Source of the DNA: Haloplasma contractile SSD-17B
GTDB taxonomy: Bacteria > Bacillota_I > Bacilli_A > Haloplasmatales > Haloplasmataceae
Assembly: GCF_000215935.2 (NCBI RefSeq)
Contig: NZ_AFNU02000002.1
Coordinates: 248,001 to 312,000, forward strand
Direction: 5' to 3'
Length of the DNA stretch: 64,000 nucleotides
Below are positions 9,352 to 18,834 of the stretch, one piece after another (position 1 is the stretch's first letter; every line of letters begins with the position of its first letter). The position numbers and the translations under genes are program-made. The notes beneath the pieces were generated by a model that was not told where the DNA came from, did no database searches, and was given only the letters and a program-made list of their open reading frames with translations.

Positions 9352-10044
9352 TTACTCACCTATTAATGTGTTTAATTCTTTTAGTTCATTGTCAGTTAGA
9401 TCACGCCAAGATCCTACTTTAAGATTTCCAAGATTAATATTCATAATTCTTACACGTTCAAGTTTTCTTACTCTGTAATCAAACGATGCACACATTCTTC
9501 TAATCTGTCTATTTAGACCTTGTGTTAAGATGATTCGAAATGTTCGATTATTAATTTTTTCTACCTTGCATTTCTTAGTAACTTGCCCTAATATTTCAAC
9601 ACCATTTCCCATGTTTGTAATAAATTGATCGGTAACTTCCTTATTTACAGTTACAATATATTCTTTCTCATGGTTATTCTCAGCTCTTAATATTTTATTA
9701 ACAATATCTCCGTTGTTAGTAAGTAAAATAAGTCCCTGAGAGTCCTTATCCAGTCTACCTATTGGGAAAATACGCTTAGGATGATTAACGAAGTCTACAA
9801 TATTTCCTTCAATGTGTGATTCAGTAGTTGATGTAATCCCGACCGGTTTATTAAGGGCAATATAGGTGGACTTCTTTTTGATACCCAGCGGTTTGTTATC
9901 GAGTAATACCTCATCGTCCTCGCAAACTCTGCTACCTAACTCTGCTATTTCTCCATTGATTGTTACCCGCTTTTCCTGAACTAATTGATCTGCCGCTCTT
10001 CTTGAACAAATTCCTGTTTCACTAATGTATTTATTTATTCTCAT
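9352..10044 (-). CDS. rluF: 23S rRNA pseudouridine synthase, RluF type
   Basis: RsuA/RluB/E/F-family enzyme that isomerises uridine in rRNA. An N-terminal S4 RNA-binding domain ([20 protein letters not shown]) precedes the catalytic domain, whose nucleophile is the Asp of [15 protein letters not shown]. The [10 protein letters not shown] wording and the start [10 protein letters not shown] fit RluF (position 2604 in E. coli numbering) better than RluB, but the exact target base is inferred. Length (230) is normal. It starts at an ATG behind AGGTGAT and is monocistronic with its own terminator. Confidence 0.85.
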   Translation of the reverse strand: MRINKYISETGICSRRAADQLVQEKRVTINGEIAELGSRVCEDDEVLLDNKPLGIKKKSTYIALNKPVGITSTTESHIEGNIVDFVNHPKRIFPIGRLDKDSQGLILLTNNGDIVNKILRAENNHEKEYIVTVNKEVTDQFITNMGNGVEILGQVTKKCKVEKINNRTFRIILTQGLNRQIRRMCASFDYRVRKLERVRIMNINLGNLKVGSWRDLTDNELKELNTLIGE

Positions 10045-10262
10045 TTCATCACCTATATCTATTAATATTTATTCTATTGTTTATATTGTGCTTGATTTTT
10101 TATAAAAATACAAGTGAATTCCTTTCTAAAGTGAAAGTTACTCATTCAACTAAGTCTAAACCGACTTCTTCCCTTGATTTTTAATAATGAAAAAGCAAAG
10201 CACTCACGTTATTCATCTTATGCTGTAATTTAAACACTGTCAACCTTTTTAAATAACTTCTC

Positions 10263-11049
10263 TTACTCTATTTTGCTATTATTATTTCTTTTCTTCGTTA
10301 CTTCTTTGATGATGAATATAATAATGATTGCAACTGAAACGGTCACTACGGCAATTATAGCTAAGACTGCTATGAATGCAATTGCTAAGCCTCTTCCAAG
10401 TGCATTACCCAACTCATCAAAATTTGAAGTTTTCTCAGGCACTTCATCTTTAGTGAACGTACTAAATGAGAACATTGTATTATTATTGATTTCACCGTGA
10501 TAACTAATCCCATCAACTTTTGTTATATCAAATGTGCTTTCAGGAATGTACTTATAGTGCTCGTTTAACTCGATTACAATTGCGGCTTCATTATAACTCT
10601 GCCAGTGTCGCTTATTAGTATTAAATTTATAAGTATTGTAATGATCAGTCTTTGTATAATAATAACTCGGATTGAGTTCATAACTTACCTGAACTTGTTT
10701 TATTTCACCAGGTTCAAAGGTAAGTTGATATTGATTTGCCGTGTATTTGTCATAGAAGTAATTTGAGTTAAGAATTGTTAATTGATTTTCAAAATTTTCG
10801 TTCTGTGTAAGGATATTATAGTATAAGTCTAAATCTTTATCAGTTCGCTCATTGTATGTAGATTTTTTAATGACAGTTTTAAGAGCACTTTTAAAATCAA
10901 CATCCGTCTCAGGATTCAATTGTACGTCATCAATTTTAACCTCTAAATTACCCACTAGATCCATAATATAAAAGCCACTTCCAATTACACAGTTGCATCC
11001 TTTTTTTAATTCCGAATTGTAATGATCATAATACCACTCGCTATAGTCT
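10263..11049 (-). pseudogene. 3' part of a frameshift-split surface protein
   Basis: This is the distal part of one gene with 11006-11611. The frame can be read upstream of its first Met as WYYDHYNSELKKGCNCVIGS leading into the MDLVGNLEVKIDD segment, and it overlaps the end of the upstream part. The region is extracytoplasmic (Tyr/Asn-rich, beta-like) and ends in one long membrane helix (AIAFIAVLAIIAVVTVSVAI) and a basic tail KKRNNN, so the full product would be a type I membrane protein of about 445 residues. The family is unknown. Confidence 0.65.
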
Positions 11050-11611
11050 TTGAGTCTTCCTGAAAATTTATTTCAAGGTTTACTGTGTATCCATATCTAG
11101 GAATATAATATAGATTTACCTTTTGATCTTTGTAAAGATCATCTACTCCATTATAATTCATTAAATCTAATACTAATTGGTAATTATAACGCCAATTTTC
11201 TTGATCATAATTTTCAGGATCATAATTTGGATTGAATACATGATAGGTCTTATAATCTAAGGTTTCATTATCTTCTTGAATTTTATAGTTCGTGTAAGGT
11301 GGCATATCACTATAACGATATTCGTACTCAACTTTCGGTGAAATAAAATTCAACACTGTTTCTTCAGTGCTGGTATTTTCTAATGTAAAGTTATGGACTA
11401 CATTTGCTGTCTGATGATCATTGTCATTAATTTTAACGGATATCTCTTCTTTACGCACCCCTACTAATGTTTCCTCATTAGGGTAAATGGGTAATTTTGG
11501 ATCAAACTCTTCCCCATATGATGGTGGTTGCATTGCTGAACTTTGTGTAGTAATCATAAGCCCACATAGGAATACAAACACGACTAAATAACGAATTTTT
11601 AAGTCTTTCAT
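11006..11611 (-). CDS. 5' part of a frameshift-split surface protein (signal peptide)
   Basis: The N-terminal part starts with a signal peptide (LVVFVFLCGLMITTQSSA) and continues as a secreted domain of ~175 residues with repeated Tyr/Asn segments (YSDMPPYTNYKIQEDNETL). After the stretch NFQEDSK the zero frame gives TIASGIMIITIRN and stops. Shifting by one base at TCAAAGAC instead gives DYSEWYYDHYN, which runs on into the downstream frame. One missing A at this site would restore a single gene. No domain is recognised. Confidence 0.7.
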   Translation of the reverse strand: MKDLKIRYLVVFVFLCGLMITTQSSAMQPPSYGEEFDPKLPIYPNEETLVGVRKEEISVKINDNDHQTANVVHNFTLENTSTEETVLNFISPKVEYEYRYSDMPPYTNYKIQEDNETLDYKTYHVFNPNYDPENYDQENWRYNYQLVLDLMNYNGVDDLYKDQKVNLYYIPRYGYTVNLEINFQEDSKTIASGIMIITIRN

Positions 11612-11712
11612 ATGTACCTCCTCTTAATATAAATTAAAAAACTATTACTTATATTACATAATATATATATTCCATATTATACCATATATTGATAGTTGCT
11701 AATATACTTATT

Positions 11713-11746
11713 AAAAAATAAAAAGGCGATGAATGTTATCGCCTTG
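11713..11746 (-). terminator. Terminator after NYN-domain gene
   Basis: Stem AAGGCGAT/ATCGCCTT with a T-rich run on the minus strand. Confidence 0.75.
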
Positions 11747-11807
11747 ATTGTAGATTTGCTTTTCAAATATAGAAGTTTAGTCTTTGTCTAAGCAAACGAG
11801 AATTATA

Positions 11808-12701
11808 TTACTTCTTTCGATAATTTCTTCGTTTCCTTTTAGCTTTTTTTGGATGCTTTTTAATTTCCTGTTTGATCTCTTCGTTTTTTAAAGTCACCCA
11901 TATTCCATTCTTTTTCTTTGGATCAATTTTAATAAAATCAAAATGTTTTAAGAATTTGGACAGTTTTGTATATCCGTAGTTTCTGACATCAAAATCAGGA
12001 TATCGTTTTACCAAGCGACTACCTAGCTCTCCTATATTCATGCTTTGATCATCGCCATCTAGCTTATCCATCATTTGCATAATAGTCGTTTGGATTTGTT
12101 TTAAGTCAGTCATTGTCTTTATATTACGGTCTGTGGTATCTTGTTTATTCGTTTCCTTCTTCACGCGATCATTTTTTCGGGTGTTCTCTAGGTTAGCTTT
12201 ATTTGATTCCGATTCCTTTTCTATATTCGGTATTTCTTCTTCCTTTTCTAAACTCTTTTCTTCTGTTTCCGCTAATACATCTAAATACTTAAATTCGTTA
12301 CATGATGCTATAAATGGCTTCGGAGTCTTTTTTTCACCCATACCTACAACAAGCATACCAGACTCCCTTAATCTTGATGATAGTTTAGTGAAATCACTAT
12401 CGCTAGATACAATGCAAAACCCATCAACATTCTCCGAATACAGTATATCCATTGCGTCTATAATCATAGCAGCATCTGTTGCATTTTTACCTTGTGTATA
12501 ACTATATTGTTGTATTGGGTTAATTGAATTATCTAGTAACACAGTCTTCCATGTTGAATTTCCTCTACTTGTCCAGTCACCATAAATTCGTTTATAAGTA
12601 GCTACACCGTAGTTGGTTATTTCATCTAGTATATACTTTATATATTTTGCTGATATATTGTCGGCATCAATTAGAACTGCAAAACGTTTTTCATCCCTCA
12701 T
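11808..12701 (-). CDS. NYN-domain (PIN-like) RNase-family protein with OST-HTH-like C-terminus
   Basis: 297 residues. The first ~145 form a NYN/LabA-type PIN-like nuclease domain with the expected acidic residues: FAVLIDADN near the start, KNATDAAMIIDAMD in the middle and SSDSDF later. A low-complexity charged linker follows (EKEEEIPNIEKESES). Residues ~215-285 fit an OST-HTH/LOTUS fold (IGELGSRLVKRYPDFDVRNY; KLSKFLKHFDFIKI), which in related proteins binds RNA. The tail is very basic (KKAKRKRRNYRKK). A cytoplasmic RNA-processing or decay role is inferred. Single gene with good AGGAGG site and terminator. Confidence 0.85.
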   Translation of the reverse strand: MRDEKRFAVLIDADNISAKYIKYILDEITNYGVATYKRIYGDWTSRGNSTWKTVLLDNSINPIQQYSYTQGKNATDAAMIIDAMDILYSENVDGFCIVSSDSDFTKLSSRLRESGMLVVGMGEKKTPKPFIASCNEFKYLDVLAETEEKSLEKEEEIPNIEKESESNKANLENTRKNDRVKKETNKQDTTDRNIKTMTDLKQIQTTIMQMMDKLDGDDQSMNIGELGSRLVKRYPDFDVRNYGYTKLSKFLKHFDFIKIDPKKKNGIWVTLKNEEIKQEIKKHPKKAKRKRRNYRKK

Positions 12702-12787
12702 TTTACTCCTCCTATGTTTACACTCTTTATAAATAAGTTCTTTTTTCTATTATGAGTCAATATTTGTTAAATATCTACTACTTTATA

Positions 12788-12813
12788 ATAAAAGACGGTG
12801 AAACCTCACCGCC
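12788..12813 (-). terminator. Terminator after pepD
   Basis: GGCGGTGA/TCACCGTC stem with a four-base loop, then TTTTATT on the minus strand. Confidence 0.7.
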
Positions 12814-12831
12814 ATATACTCGTTTTAAGAT

Positions 12832-14286
12832 TTATTTAATGTTTTTTAGTACCTCACATAGAAATTCATACACTCTTCTTGTTGACGATATACTAATATG
12901 TTCTAGTGGTGTGTGAACATCATAAATATTAGGCCCTATTGAGATCATATCAATGTCTCCAACCTTTTGCTTAAGGAATCCACATTCAAGTCCTGCGTGA
13001 ATCGCTTCTATTTTAGCATTTTTACCAAACATATCTTTATAGACGTTTAGCATAATATCTCTAATTTCTGAGTCAACTTTATACTCCCATTCAGGATAAC
13101 TAGATACGAGCTGCATTGATGCTCCTGTTAAGTTGCATATAGTTTCTATTCGATCTGTAATTTCAGTTTTTAAGCTATTTACTGAACTCCTTACGGCACT
13201 ACTTAAGATGATCTGATCGTTTTCCATCTCTAATACACCGATGTTATTCGAACTTTCAACTAAACCTTCTATGTTTGCACTCATCGTCTGAGGTCCGAAT
13301 GGTAACAGGCGTAGTATAGCAATAAGATTACGCTTAGTGATATCCGTAAACACCATAGATTTTGTGTCAACTTTCCTAATTGATATTTTTATATTAGGAT
13401 CAGCTACTTCAAACTCTTTTGAGAAAATACCATCATATTCATTGATAATACCCTCAAACTGTTCAAATTTCTTTGACGATACTGATAGTGTAGCCTTTGT
13501 CATCTTAGGGATGGCATTCATTTTATCGCCACCGCTAATCCTAGAGATGTCGATTCCAACTTTTTGATCAAGAGCATCTAATAATCTACCCATAAGCTTA
13601 ATCGCACTGGCCCTTTTCTTATTGATTTCCATTCCAGAATGGCCACCCAGTAAGCCACTAATCATAACCTCATATGTTTTTACATCACTTCTAGACTCTT
13701 TATATTCTATTGGTAAGCTTACAATATTTCTTACTCCACCAGCACATGATGCTAAAAGTACACCTTCTTCTTCTGAATCGATATTGATCAGGATGTCACC
13801 TTCAACAGAACCTTCTTCTAAGTTTTTAACACCAATCATCCCGGTTTCTTCTTCAATCGTAATAAGAACCGTTAATGGTGGATGTTCTAGTACATTTGAA
13901 TCTAAGATTGCCATACCCATTGCAACGGCAATTCCATTATCGGCACCAAGTGTCGTTCCCCTTGTTTTAATATAATCATCTTCAACTACAATTGGGATTG
14001 GGTCTCTTAAAAAATCAAATTCCAAATCATCTCGTTTCACGCACACAATATCCATATGACCTTGAAGGATCACACGCTTACTAGATTCATACCCTTTTGT
14101 TCCAGGTTTTTTTATGATTACATTTAAACTTTCATCTTGAATGACTTCAAGATTTCTATCCTTAGCGAACTGAACTAAATAATCACTAACCTCTTTTTCA
14201 TTTCCAGAACCTCTAGGAATACGAGTTAATGTTTCGAAATGTTTAAATACTGATTCAGGTTTAAGTCCTTTTAAAATTTCTTCCAT
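12832..14286 (-). CDS. pepD: Aminoacyl-histidine dipeptidase, PepD/M20C
   Basis: Cytoplasmic dipeptidase of family M20C, about 484 residues, which splits Xaa-His and other dipeptides. Zinc-site motifs are present: LQGHMDIVCVKR, GTTLGADNGIAVAMGMA, the EEE of ITIEEETGMIG, and a late HAGLECGFL. The Met at 14298 gives MEVSMEE, but GGAGGT lies inside that extension, so the ATG at 14286 is the likely start. It fits an amino-acid fermenter that also has glycine reductase in this window. Monocistronic with its own terminator. Confidence 0.88.
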   Translation of the reverse strand: MEEILKGLKPESVFKHFETLTRIPRGSGNEKEVSDYLVQFAKDRNLEVIQDESLNVIIKKPGTKGYESSKRVILQGHMDIVCVKRDDLEFDFLRDPIPIVVEDDYIKTRGTTLGADNGIAVAMGMAILDSNVLEHPPLTVLITIEEETGMIGVKNLEEGSVEGDILINIDSEEEGVLLASCAGGVRNIVSLPIEYKESRSDVKTYEVMISGLLGGHSGMEINKKRASAIKLMGRLLDALDQKVGIDISRISGGDKMNAIPKMTKATLSVSSKKFEQFEGIINEYDGIFSKEFEVADPNIKISIRKVDTKSMVFTDITKRNLIAILRLLPFGPQTMSANIEGLVESSNNIGVLEMENDQIILSSAVRSSVNSLKTEITDRIETICNLTGASMQLVSSYPEWEYKVDSEIRDIMLNVYKDMFGKNAKIEAIHAGLECGFLKQKVGDIDMISIGPNIYDVHTPLEHISISSTRRVYEFLCEVLKNIK

Positions 14287-14463
14287 AGATACCTCCATAA
14301 AAATTATAGTTTATACGATTGTGAACTTTACATTTTCTTATTCCATTATAAGTGAATTAGTTTTTAATTTCTATAAAAATACTAAATTCACATCATTAGT
14401 TTATGATATTTTTTCTATTTGACACTATATGACGTTAGTGATCACTCTCTCATTAATCCAAGT

Positions 14464-16131
14464 CTATTCTTTATTTATTTGTGGTCTTGTATAACTGAAT
14501 ATCAGTAAAGGAGTATATAGACTAACAATTGTGATAGGAATGATCATACTTAAAACATATAAACTAGCATAAGTTCCGTATTCAGCCATTCCATGATATT
14601 GATAGTTAAGTAATTGAAATAAGTTAGATTTGTTAGAACCTAATGGGAACCCATGGAATGGATTAATCCATATATAAATTGATGCCAGTTGAGATATTGA
14701 TAATATGCCTAAGAAAAAGTACATTAAGTCCTTAGTCGAGGAGAAGAATTTATTTAAATTATTATGTCTACGCATTAATCCATCAAATAATGTTATACCT
14801 AATAACATACTGACCCCAAATGGCCAACTCTTAACTATCAAGTCGATCACTGAATTAAACGTACCAACGTTTAGATTTATATGAAATAATGGTAACACGA
14901 TAGGTGTCAGTACAAAGGATAGTGTCATTAATAATAAAATAATCCGTTTAGTTCTCGGATTTAAGAAGTAGGCCCCTATACTACTTATCCCCATTAAAAT
15001 CATCATAATAATTGACGACTGCGCAATTACTAGGAACGTTTTGAATAAGTTATGACTAAAGTTATAATTTGAAGAGCCGGTGCGATTGATCGTCATCTTA
15101 TAATTTTTTAGGGTAGGATCATTGACTAATAACTCCTGCGGATACTTAAACAATTCATCTATAGGCTTAAACGAGTCTATTATGATTTGAATAAAAGGAT
15201 ACAACAGCACTAGTGATATAATAAATAAGACAATAAATATTATAAGTGACCACAAAACATTGAATGATTTACCTTCGTAGTTCTTAGATTGATTCGACAT
15301 CAAAAGATTGACTAACACATTCCCTACAATAACATAAAATGCTAAAATTAAACTATTAATTATTAAAAGCGCACTTGCATATCCAACCTCATACCGTATA
15401 GTTAAGTTTCGTAATGCATACGTGTTTATCGTATCCGCCATGTAATTAACACTGGGATTACTAACAATAGTACCTACCGAATTATAGGACAAGAATGTAA
15501 GTACGATTTGCAATGTAATGCCCATACGTAAGGTCTTTTTTATATTGTTCCCTTTCATAAAGGCAAGTGTGAACAGTAGGTATAATGGCCCTAGCCCTAA
15601 AAGAATAGGTAGTATTAGAGAAAGAGAGCGCACAAACAGTGGATTAGATATATAATTAATTGGTTGTTGTTGACTAGCAAATAATAAATGTATATAACTG
15701 AATTTACTATGTGCAAAAAAAGGTTTTAAACCCGCTGGTATGATAAAAGTAAGTGAACCTATTAAGAACAATACCGATAAGATATAACGATAGACTTTAT
15801 GTGTTTTAGATGATCCATAAGCCAGTAGGTAACTTATACCTACCGAAATAGTTGTCGAAAAAAAGACTATAATAAAGGTATTCTTAACCGTTATTTTAAA
15901 TACTGAATCTTTAAGTAAGATTGTTAAATAATTTTCTAACCCTGTAAATTTAATGCTTTGAACATGAAGCCAATTATAATTAGTAAAACTTTTATAAAAT
16001 GTGCTTATAAATGGTACAAAAAGAAATGAAATCATCATAATTAAAATCGGACTTAATACCACAATTCCTATTATATTATTTTTACTAGATTTTTCAGAAG
16101 GAAGTTTCCCCTCATAATTCTGTAATCCCAT
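14464..16131 (-). CDS. Double-length carbohydrate ABC permease-like membrane protein
   Basis: About 555 residues with roughly a dozen membrane helices. The first half resembles MalF/UgpA (SPILIMMISFLFVPFISTFYKSFTNYN; FTGLENYLTILLKDSVFKITVKNT) and the second half resembles MalG/UgpE (LYPFIQIIIDSFKPIDELFK). So two permease subunits seem fused in one chain. Neither half has a recognisable EAA motif, the usual ATPase contact, and no binding protein or ATPase gene lies next to it. The ATG at 16131, behind AGGAGGG, is preferred over the longer frame from 16191. Function as a transporter is uncertain. Confidence 0.65.
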   Translation of the reverse strand: MGLQNYEGKLPSEKSSKNNIIGIVVLSPILIMMISFLFVPFISTFYKSFTNYNWLHVQSIKFTGLENYLTILLKDSVFKITVKNTFIIVFFSTTISVGISYLLAYGSSKTHKVYRYILSVLFLIGSLTFIIPAGLKPFFAHSKFSYIHLLFASQQQPINYISNPLFVRSLSLILPILLGLGPLYLLFTLAFMKGNNIKKTLRMGITLQIVLTFLSYNSVGTIVSNPSVNYMADTINTYALRNLTIRYEVGYASALLIINSLILAFYVIVGNVLVNLLMSNQSKNYEGKSFNVLWSLIIFIVLFIISLVLLYPFIQIIIDSFKPIDELFKYPQELLVNDPTLKNYKMTINRTGSSNYNFSHNLFKTFLVIAQSSIIMMILMGISSIGAYFLNPRTKRIILLLMTLSFVLTPIVLPLFHINLNVGTFNSVIDLIVKSWPFGVSMLLGITLFDGLMRRHNNLNKFFSSTKDLMYFFLGILSISQLASIYIWINPFHGFPLGSNKSNLFQLLNYQYHGMAEYGTYASLYVLSMIIPITIVSLYTPLLIFSYTRPQINKE

Positions 16132-16216
16132 ATAAATCCCTCCTATTAATATATCTATAATACTATATATTTCCATATAGTACAATATCACTTAATTAGA
16201 GCAATTACTACACACA

Positions 16217-16247
16217 AAAAAATGGTTCCCCTTTGGAACCATTTTAA
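16217..16247 (-). terminator. Bidirectional terminator
   Basis: AAATGGTTCC/GGAACCATTT stem; on the minus strand it ends in seven T and would stop transcripts from the small genes upstream. Confidence 0.7.
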
Positions 16248-16337
16248 TCTATTTATATATTGAAATATTTTTATAATTAACACACTCATTACGTTAACGT
16301 AGTTACAAAGATAAGAACCCATCAGTCAAATGTAAGA

Positions 16338-16526
16338 TCATTTACTGCATAACTCAACCAATAAAACGACTACTTCATCAGACACATTGTTTTCTTCTTC
16401 TACTATAATAGTTATATTTATCTCTACTATTTTAGTACCATCAAATTCAATATTGTAAATGCTACCGTAGCGTTAAATTTTAGATCCTACAAGCACTTCC
16501 TCTTGTTTATCTATATTTGTCAACAA
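16338..16526 (-). pseudogene. Interrupted short coding-like frame
   Basis: A minus-strand frame reads LTNIDKQEEVLVGSKI, then TAA (16473-16475), then RYGSIYNIEFDGTKIVEINI, continuing through ITIIVEEENNVSDEVVVLLV to VELCSK and TGA. The alternating charged and hydrophobic pattern after the stop vaguely recalls Asp23/Gls24 proteins, which often follow small membrane-protein genes, but the likeness is too weak to name it. It lies directly downstream of the small membrane protein at 16551-16790. It is probably a decayed gene. Confidence 0.35.
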
Positions 16527-16550
16527 TCAACATTGATTTACTATGCTTCA

Positions 16551-16790
16551 TTATCCGTTAATAGTAATTGTTAATAAATCAAACCAATTTATAATCCATA
16601 ATCCTGTTATAACTAATATTCCAATCACTATAATCCATCCTAGTATAGGTATTATAACTTTAATTACTTTAGCTGAAACTTCAAAGAATAAAGATATTAC
16701 AAATAGACCAATCAGGATGAACAGTAATAAACTAAGGATCTTTAATAATGGAACACTTACGAATACTTTAAATAACATTAAATAAATCAT
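16551..16790 (-). CDS. Small membrane protein, unknown
   Basis: 79 residues, mostly hydrophobic, with two or three membrane helices (LKILSLLLFILIGLFVISLF; VIIPILGWIIVIGILVITGL). The ATG at 16790 has AGGAGGT at ideal spacing, which makes this strand the coding one rather than the overlapping plus-strand frame. No family is recognised. Nothing but a decayed frame and a terminator follows it. Confidence 0.65.
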   Translation of the reverse strand: MIYLMLFKVFVSVPLLKILSLLLFILIGLFVISLFFEVSAKVIKVIIPILGWIIVIGILVITGLWIINWFDLLTITING

Positions 16791-16826
16791 TATATTCTAC
16801 CTCCTATACACTTATGATATCATTAC

Positions 16827-16874
16827 TAGTAAAACACCTAAATAGTTATGCATCATCTATTAGGTGTTTTACTT
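16827..16874 (-). terminator. Terminator after DUF5667 gene
   Basis: AAAACACCTA/TAGGTGTTTT stem around a large loop, with T runs on both sides. Confidence 0.65.
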
Positions 16875-16909
16875 TACTAATATTATTAGATATCTGTTTT
16901 TATACATCT

Positions 16910-17848
16910 TTACTTTCTATTCATTCCTTTTTGTTCACTTCTGTCTTCTGAGTATTCACGACCTTCTTTTCTAGTAGTCTCTGTTCTAGAATCTCGACCC
17001 TTTTCTCCGTTACCTGCAAAGTCAGGTCGTTGCCCTTTTGACATTCCATCTACAAAGTCAGGTCTTGACCCATTATTTCTCATTGAGGTTCTAATTTCTT
17101 TAAACTGAGACATTACATCTTTCATAGAAAGGCCTAATTCTTTTGTTAATTTGCCGAAGTCAATCGTTTGCTCTCCATCTTCATCTTCTTCAAATACATC
17201 TAAAGTTAATAATTCATCGACTGAGATTCCCGACAGGTTTGCAATCCCTTGAAGTTTGAAGATTTCTCCATAACCAAATCCACGATCTTTAAGATCTTTT
17301 GCTGTTTCTGAATCCATCCCAGATGCTATTGCTATGGCATAAGCTTTTGACTTAATTTCTTGAACTTTATCCTTAACATTATCTGGTACATTTTCTAGTT
17401 TATCTGATTCAATATCTTCTTCTAAATCTGAAGCATTTTCTAATTTAGATTGTATGTTAGCCAACTGATCTTCACTAATTTTTCCTTCTGACATTAACCT
17501 TGCAAGCACTTCATTTGCTTGATCTAATGTAATACCATAATCTTCATAAATAGACTCTGCAAACTCTTTTAGTTCAGATTCATCCATTTCATTTAATTCT
17601 GCTAAACGTTCTTCTGCAAAATCTATTAACTTCTCAGTTTTGCCTTCTTCGCTCATTGATAGGGCTAAAGATAATTTTTCAAATAGCTTATCAATACCAT
17701 ATAACTTACTATCTGGTTTAATTCCAGCACTAGGCATTTCTATCTTATTAACTGATTCTGTATCTATAGTTTCGCTTGCACTTGCTACACTTCCAAAACC
17801 TAGTGTCGTAATACCCGCGATTGTTACTGATACTATCATTTTTTTCAT
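16910..17848 (-). CDS. Secreted DUF5667-like protein with basic tail
   Basis: 312 residues with a signal peptide (IVSVTIAGITTLGFGSVASA). Residues ~40-100 match the DUF5667 pattern (PDSKLYGIDKLFEKLSLALS, then TEKLIDFAEERLAELNEMDE), a helical domain often found on exported proteins. The middle is helical and acidic, and the last ~60 residues are Gly/Arg/Lys-rich (RPDFVDGM, RPDFAG, KEGREYSEDRSEQKG) with the repeat RPDF, so they are probably disordered and may bind the polyanionic surface. The function is unknown. Good AGGAGG site and its own terminator. Confidence 0.75.
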   Translation of the reverse strand: MKKMIVSVTIAGITTLGFGSVASASETIDTESVNKIEMPSAGIKPDSKLYGIDKLFEKLSLALSMSEEGKTEKLIDFAEERLAELNEMDESELKEFAESIYEDYGITLDQANEVLARLMSEGKISEDQLANIQSKLENASDLEEDIESDKLENVPDNVKDKVQEIKSKAYAIAIASGMDSETAKDLKDRGFGYGEIFKLQGIANLSGISVDELLTLDVFEEDEDGEQTIDFGKLTKELGLSMKDVMSQFKEIRTSMRNNGSRPDFVDGMSKGQRPDFAGNGEKGRDSRTETTRKEGREYSEDRSEQKGMNRK

Positions 17849-18180
17849 TTTGAATTCCTCCTTATGTTTTGTACAACTTGATTATATCGTGTAAATATGA
17901 AGATTTTGAGAAAAAGTTATGAAGATTTTGTGTCTTTTTAAAACTTAGGATGAATTACACTTGTTAACGTTAGCATTACAGTGTATTCACGATTCTTACT
18001 TAACAATAATACGACCACTTTACATATTCTTAGCCACACATATAATACACTACCTATTTTATTGAATCGTAAGAAATTGAAAAGTATTTAAAATACTGTA
18101 GAAGAGCACATTATTTGTTACTTATAACTTATTCTTATATAATAACATCATAAAAGAGAGAACAAATGGAGGTTAATAAT

Positions 18181-18744
18181 ATGTATGATGTAATTATTAT
18201 AGGAGCAGGACCCGCAGGAGCGAGTGCAGCTTTATTTACAGCACGCGCAGAAAAAAAGACACTTGTAATTGACAACGGTAAAAGTATCTTAAAACCTGCA
18301 TGGGTTGAGAATCATTATGGAATAATAGATGGTATTACAGGACCTGAATTATACGAGCTTGGAAAGAAACAAGCGATAAAAGCTGGTGCTGAACTAATAA
18401 ATGATTCTGTATTGGATGTCACTTCAGAGAATGATATGTATACAGTAAAAACTGATCACAATGACTATCAGTCGAAACATATAATTTTTGCAACAGGAAA
18501 TTCAACTGAACTTGCAGAACAGGTTGGATTAGACGTAATTCCAGGAACGGAGCCTAAAATCAAGTCAGTTATTAAAGTTGATCATGATGGTAAAACGAAT
18601 AAGAAAGGCATTTATGCAGTAGGTACAGTTGCCGGACTTACGGTACATACAACTGTAGTAGCTGGACATGGTGTACAGGTTGCCGTTAATCTGTTGAGTG
18701 AATTAAAAGGTTCACGATATGTTGACCATGATATAAATAAATAA
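18181..18744 (+). CDS. Short FAD-binding oxidoreductase (thioredoxin-reductase-like, truncated form)
   Basis: One of the few plus-strand genes. About 187 residues with an N-terminal dinucleotide fold ([20 protein letters not shown]), a mid segment like thioredoxin reductase (VENHYGIIDGITGPELYE) and the C-terminal FAD motif GIYAVGTVAG. The NADPH domain and the redox CxxC of true thioredoxin reductases are absent, so it is a compact flavoprotein whose electron donor is not evident. The ATG at 18181 follows GGAGG and is chosen over the frame's first ATG at 18166. Convergent with the nitroreductase gene, with a shared terminator. Confidence 0.8.
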   Translation: MYDVIIIGAGPAGASAALFTARAEKKTLVIDNGKSILKPAWVENHYGIIDGITGPELYELGKKQAIKAGAELINDSVLDVTSENDMYTVKTDHNDYQSKHIIFATGNSTELAEQVGLDVIPGTEPKIKSVIKVDHDGKTNKKGIYAVGTVAGLTVHTTVVAGHGVQVAVNLLSELKGSRYVDHDINK

Positions 18745-18782
18745 TCAATTAACTATTTACAATTGAATGTCTTTATAAAATA

Positions 18783-18812
18783 AAAGAACGCTTATTGGCG
18801 TTCTTTTTTTGT
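18783..18812. terminator. Terminator between convergent genes
   Basis: AAGAACGC/GCGTTCTT stem with T7 on the plus strand and A-rich flank on the other, so it can serve both the flavoprotein and the nitroreductase genes. Confidence 0.8.
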
Positions 18813-18834
18813 GTATTATATTTTAATTTTAAAT

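Noticed and set aside
9168-9359. 63-codon minus-strand frame before the rluF-like gene's end
   Set aside because: It overlaps the rluF stop and reads through the terminator hairpin; no ribosome site and no protein-like features beyond hydrophobic AT-rich codons.
16543-16785. 80-codon plus-strand frame
   Set aside because: It is the mirror of the small membrane protein on the minus strand, which has a perfect ribosome site; the plus frame has none.
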